From: QYOJ01 sp043810345
GTDB lineage: Bacteria > Bacteroidota > Bacteroidia > Bacteroidales > FEN-979
Assembly (NCBI GenBank): GCA_043810345.1
Contig: JBDROF010000075.1
Location: 1 to 6,076, forward strand
DNA: 6,076 bases
Direction: 5' to 3'
Shown: one piece after another, positions 6,028 to 6,076 of the stretch
Layout: the number at the start of each line of letters is the position of its first letter
How positions within the stretch are numbered: position 1 is the first letter of the stretch
The notes under the pieces: generated by a model
The model's database searches: none
Seen by the model: the letters and a program-made list of their open reading frames with translations, nothing else
What the model was told of the DNA's origin: nothing
Made by a program: the position numbers and the translations under genes

Positions 6028-6076
6028 TATAGTTTTGGAGCTTAGACATTGACTATTGGATCTTATTTGTTATTTG
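6028..6076 (-). repeat. CAAATAA-type heptamer array upstream of queE, right arm, reaching the window edge
   Basis: Read on the - strand from the right edge, seven 7-nt words follow each other: CAAATAA twice (6063-6076), then GATCCAA, TAGTCAA, TGTCTAA and GCTCCAA, each ending in AA, and a last diverged word. The array runs into the window edge and may continue. It faces the array at 5934-5997 with opposite polarity, leaving about 30 nt (5998-6027) between them in which I see no gene or named signal. Confidence 0.7.

Noticed and set aside
6017..6052. Short + strand frame starting with Met-Cys-Gly-Ile-Ile, like the N-terminus of glutamine amidotransferases such as AsnB or GlmS
   Set aside because: The frame stops after 11 codons, and much of it lies in the CAAATAA-type heptamer array read backwards; the match is too short to support a gene remnant.

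Overview
The window looks like chromosome from a member of the Bacteroidota, probably Bacteroidales-like. The support is a secreted protein with a type IX secretion (T9SS) C-terminal sorting domain, a TPR-PD40-carboxypeptidase-regulatory-OmpA protein of the PorE type, -7 promoter elements of the Bacteroidota form TAnnTTTG, A/T-rich leaders without Shine-Dalgarno sequences, and a QueE of the subtype common in that phylum. No transposase, integrase, phage, CRISPR, tRNA or rRNA gene was seen.

Layout: (1) positions 2-901, + strand: the 3' part of a class 3 lipase / alpha-beta hydrolase, cut by the left edge. (2) 972-2921, - strand: a 649-residue secreted multidomain T9SS cargo protein, convergent with the lipase. 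(3) 3046-5043, - strand: a 665-residue PorE-like envelope protein; its start is the ATG at 5043. (4) 5129-5899, - strand: queE, the radical SAM enzyme of 7-deazaguanine (queuosine precursor) synthesis. (5) 5900-6076: the queE leader plus two facing repeat arrays, with no gene seen. The three - strand genes follow one another in the order queE, porE-like, cargo. The gaps are 85 and 124 nt, and the last two genes each have a recognisable -7 element, so they are probably transcribed at least partly on their own. The PorE-like protein and the cargo protein fit together functionally (T9SS machinery or envelope anchor, and T9SS client).

The most unusual signal is a set of short degenerate repeat arrays at almost every gene boundary. 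Most have a strict 7-nt period, although the word differs from array to array: CGAAGGA type after the PorE-like gene, CACTTCT type in its signal peptide, CGAAGGA, AGGGCAC and GAATCGC types inside queE, and CAAATAA type upstream of queE. Two lie inside open reading frames. One supplies most of the signal-peptide core of the PorE-like protein. The other forms an insert of about 50 residues in the middle of an otherwise canonical QueE. Two arrays start exactly at a stop codon, and one 15-bp sequence is shared between an intergenic array and the queE insert. This resembles the heptameric STRR repeats of cyanobacteria. Whether it is a described repeat system in this lineage cannot be judged from the window alone.
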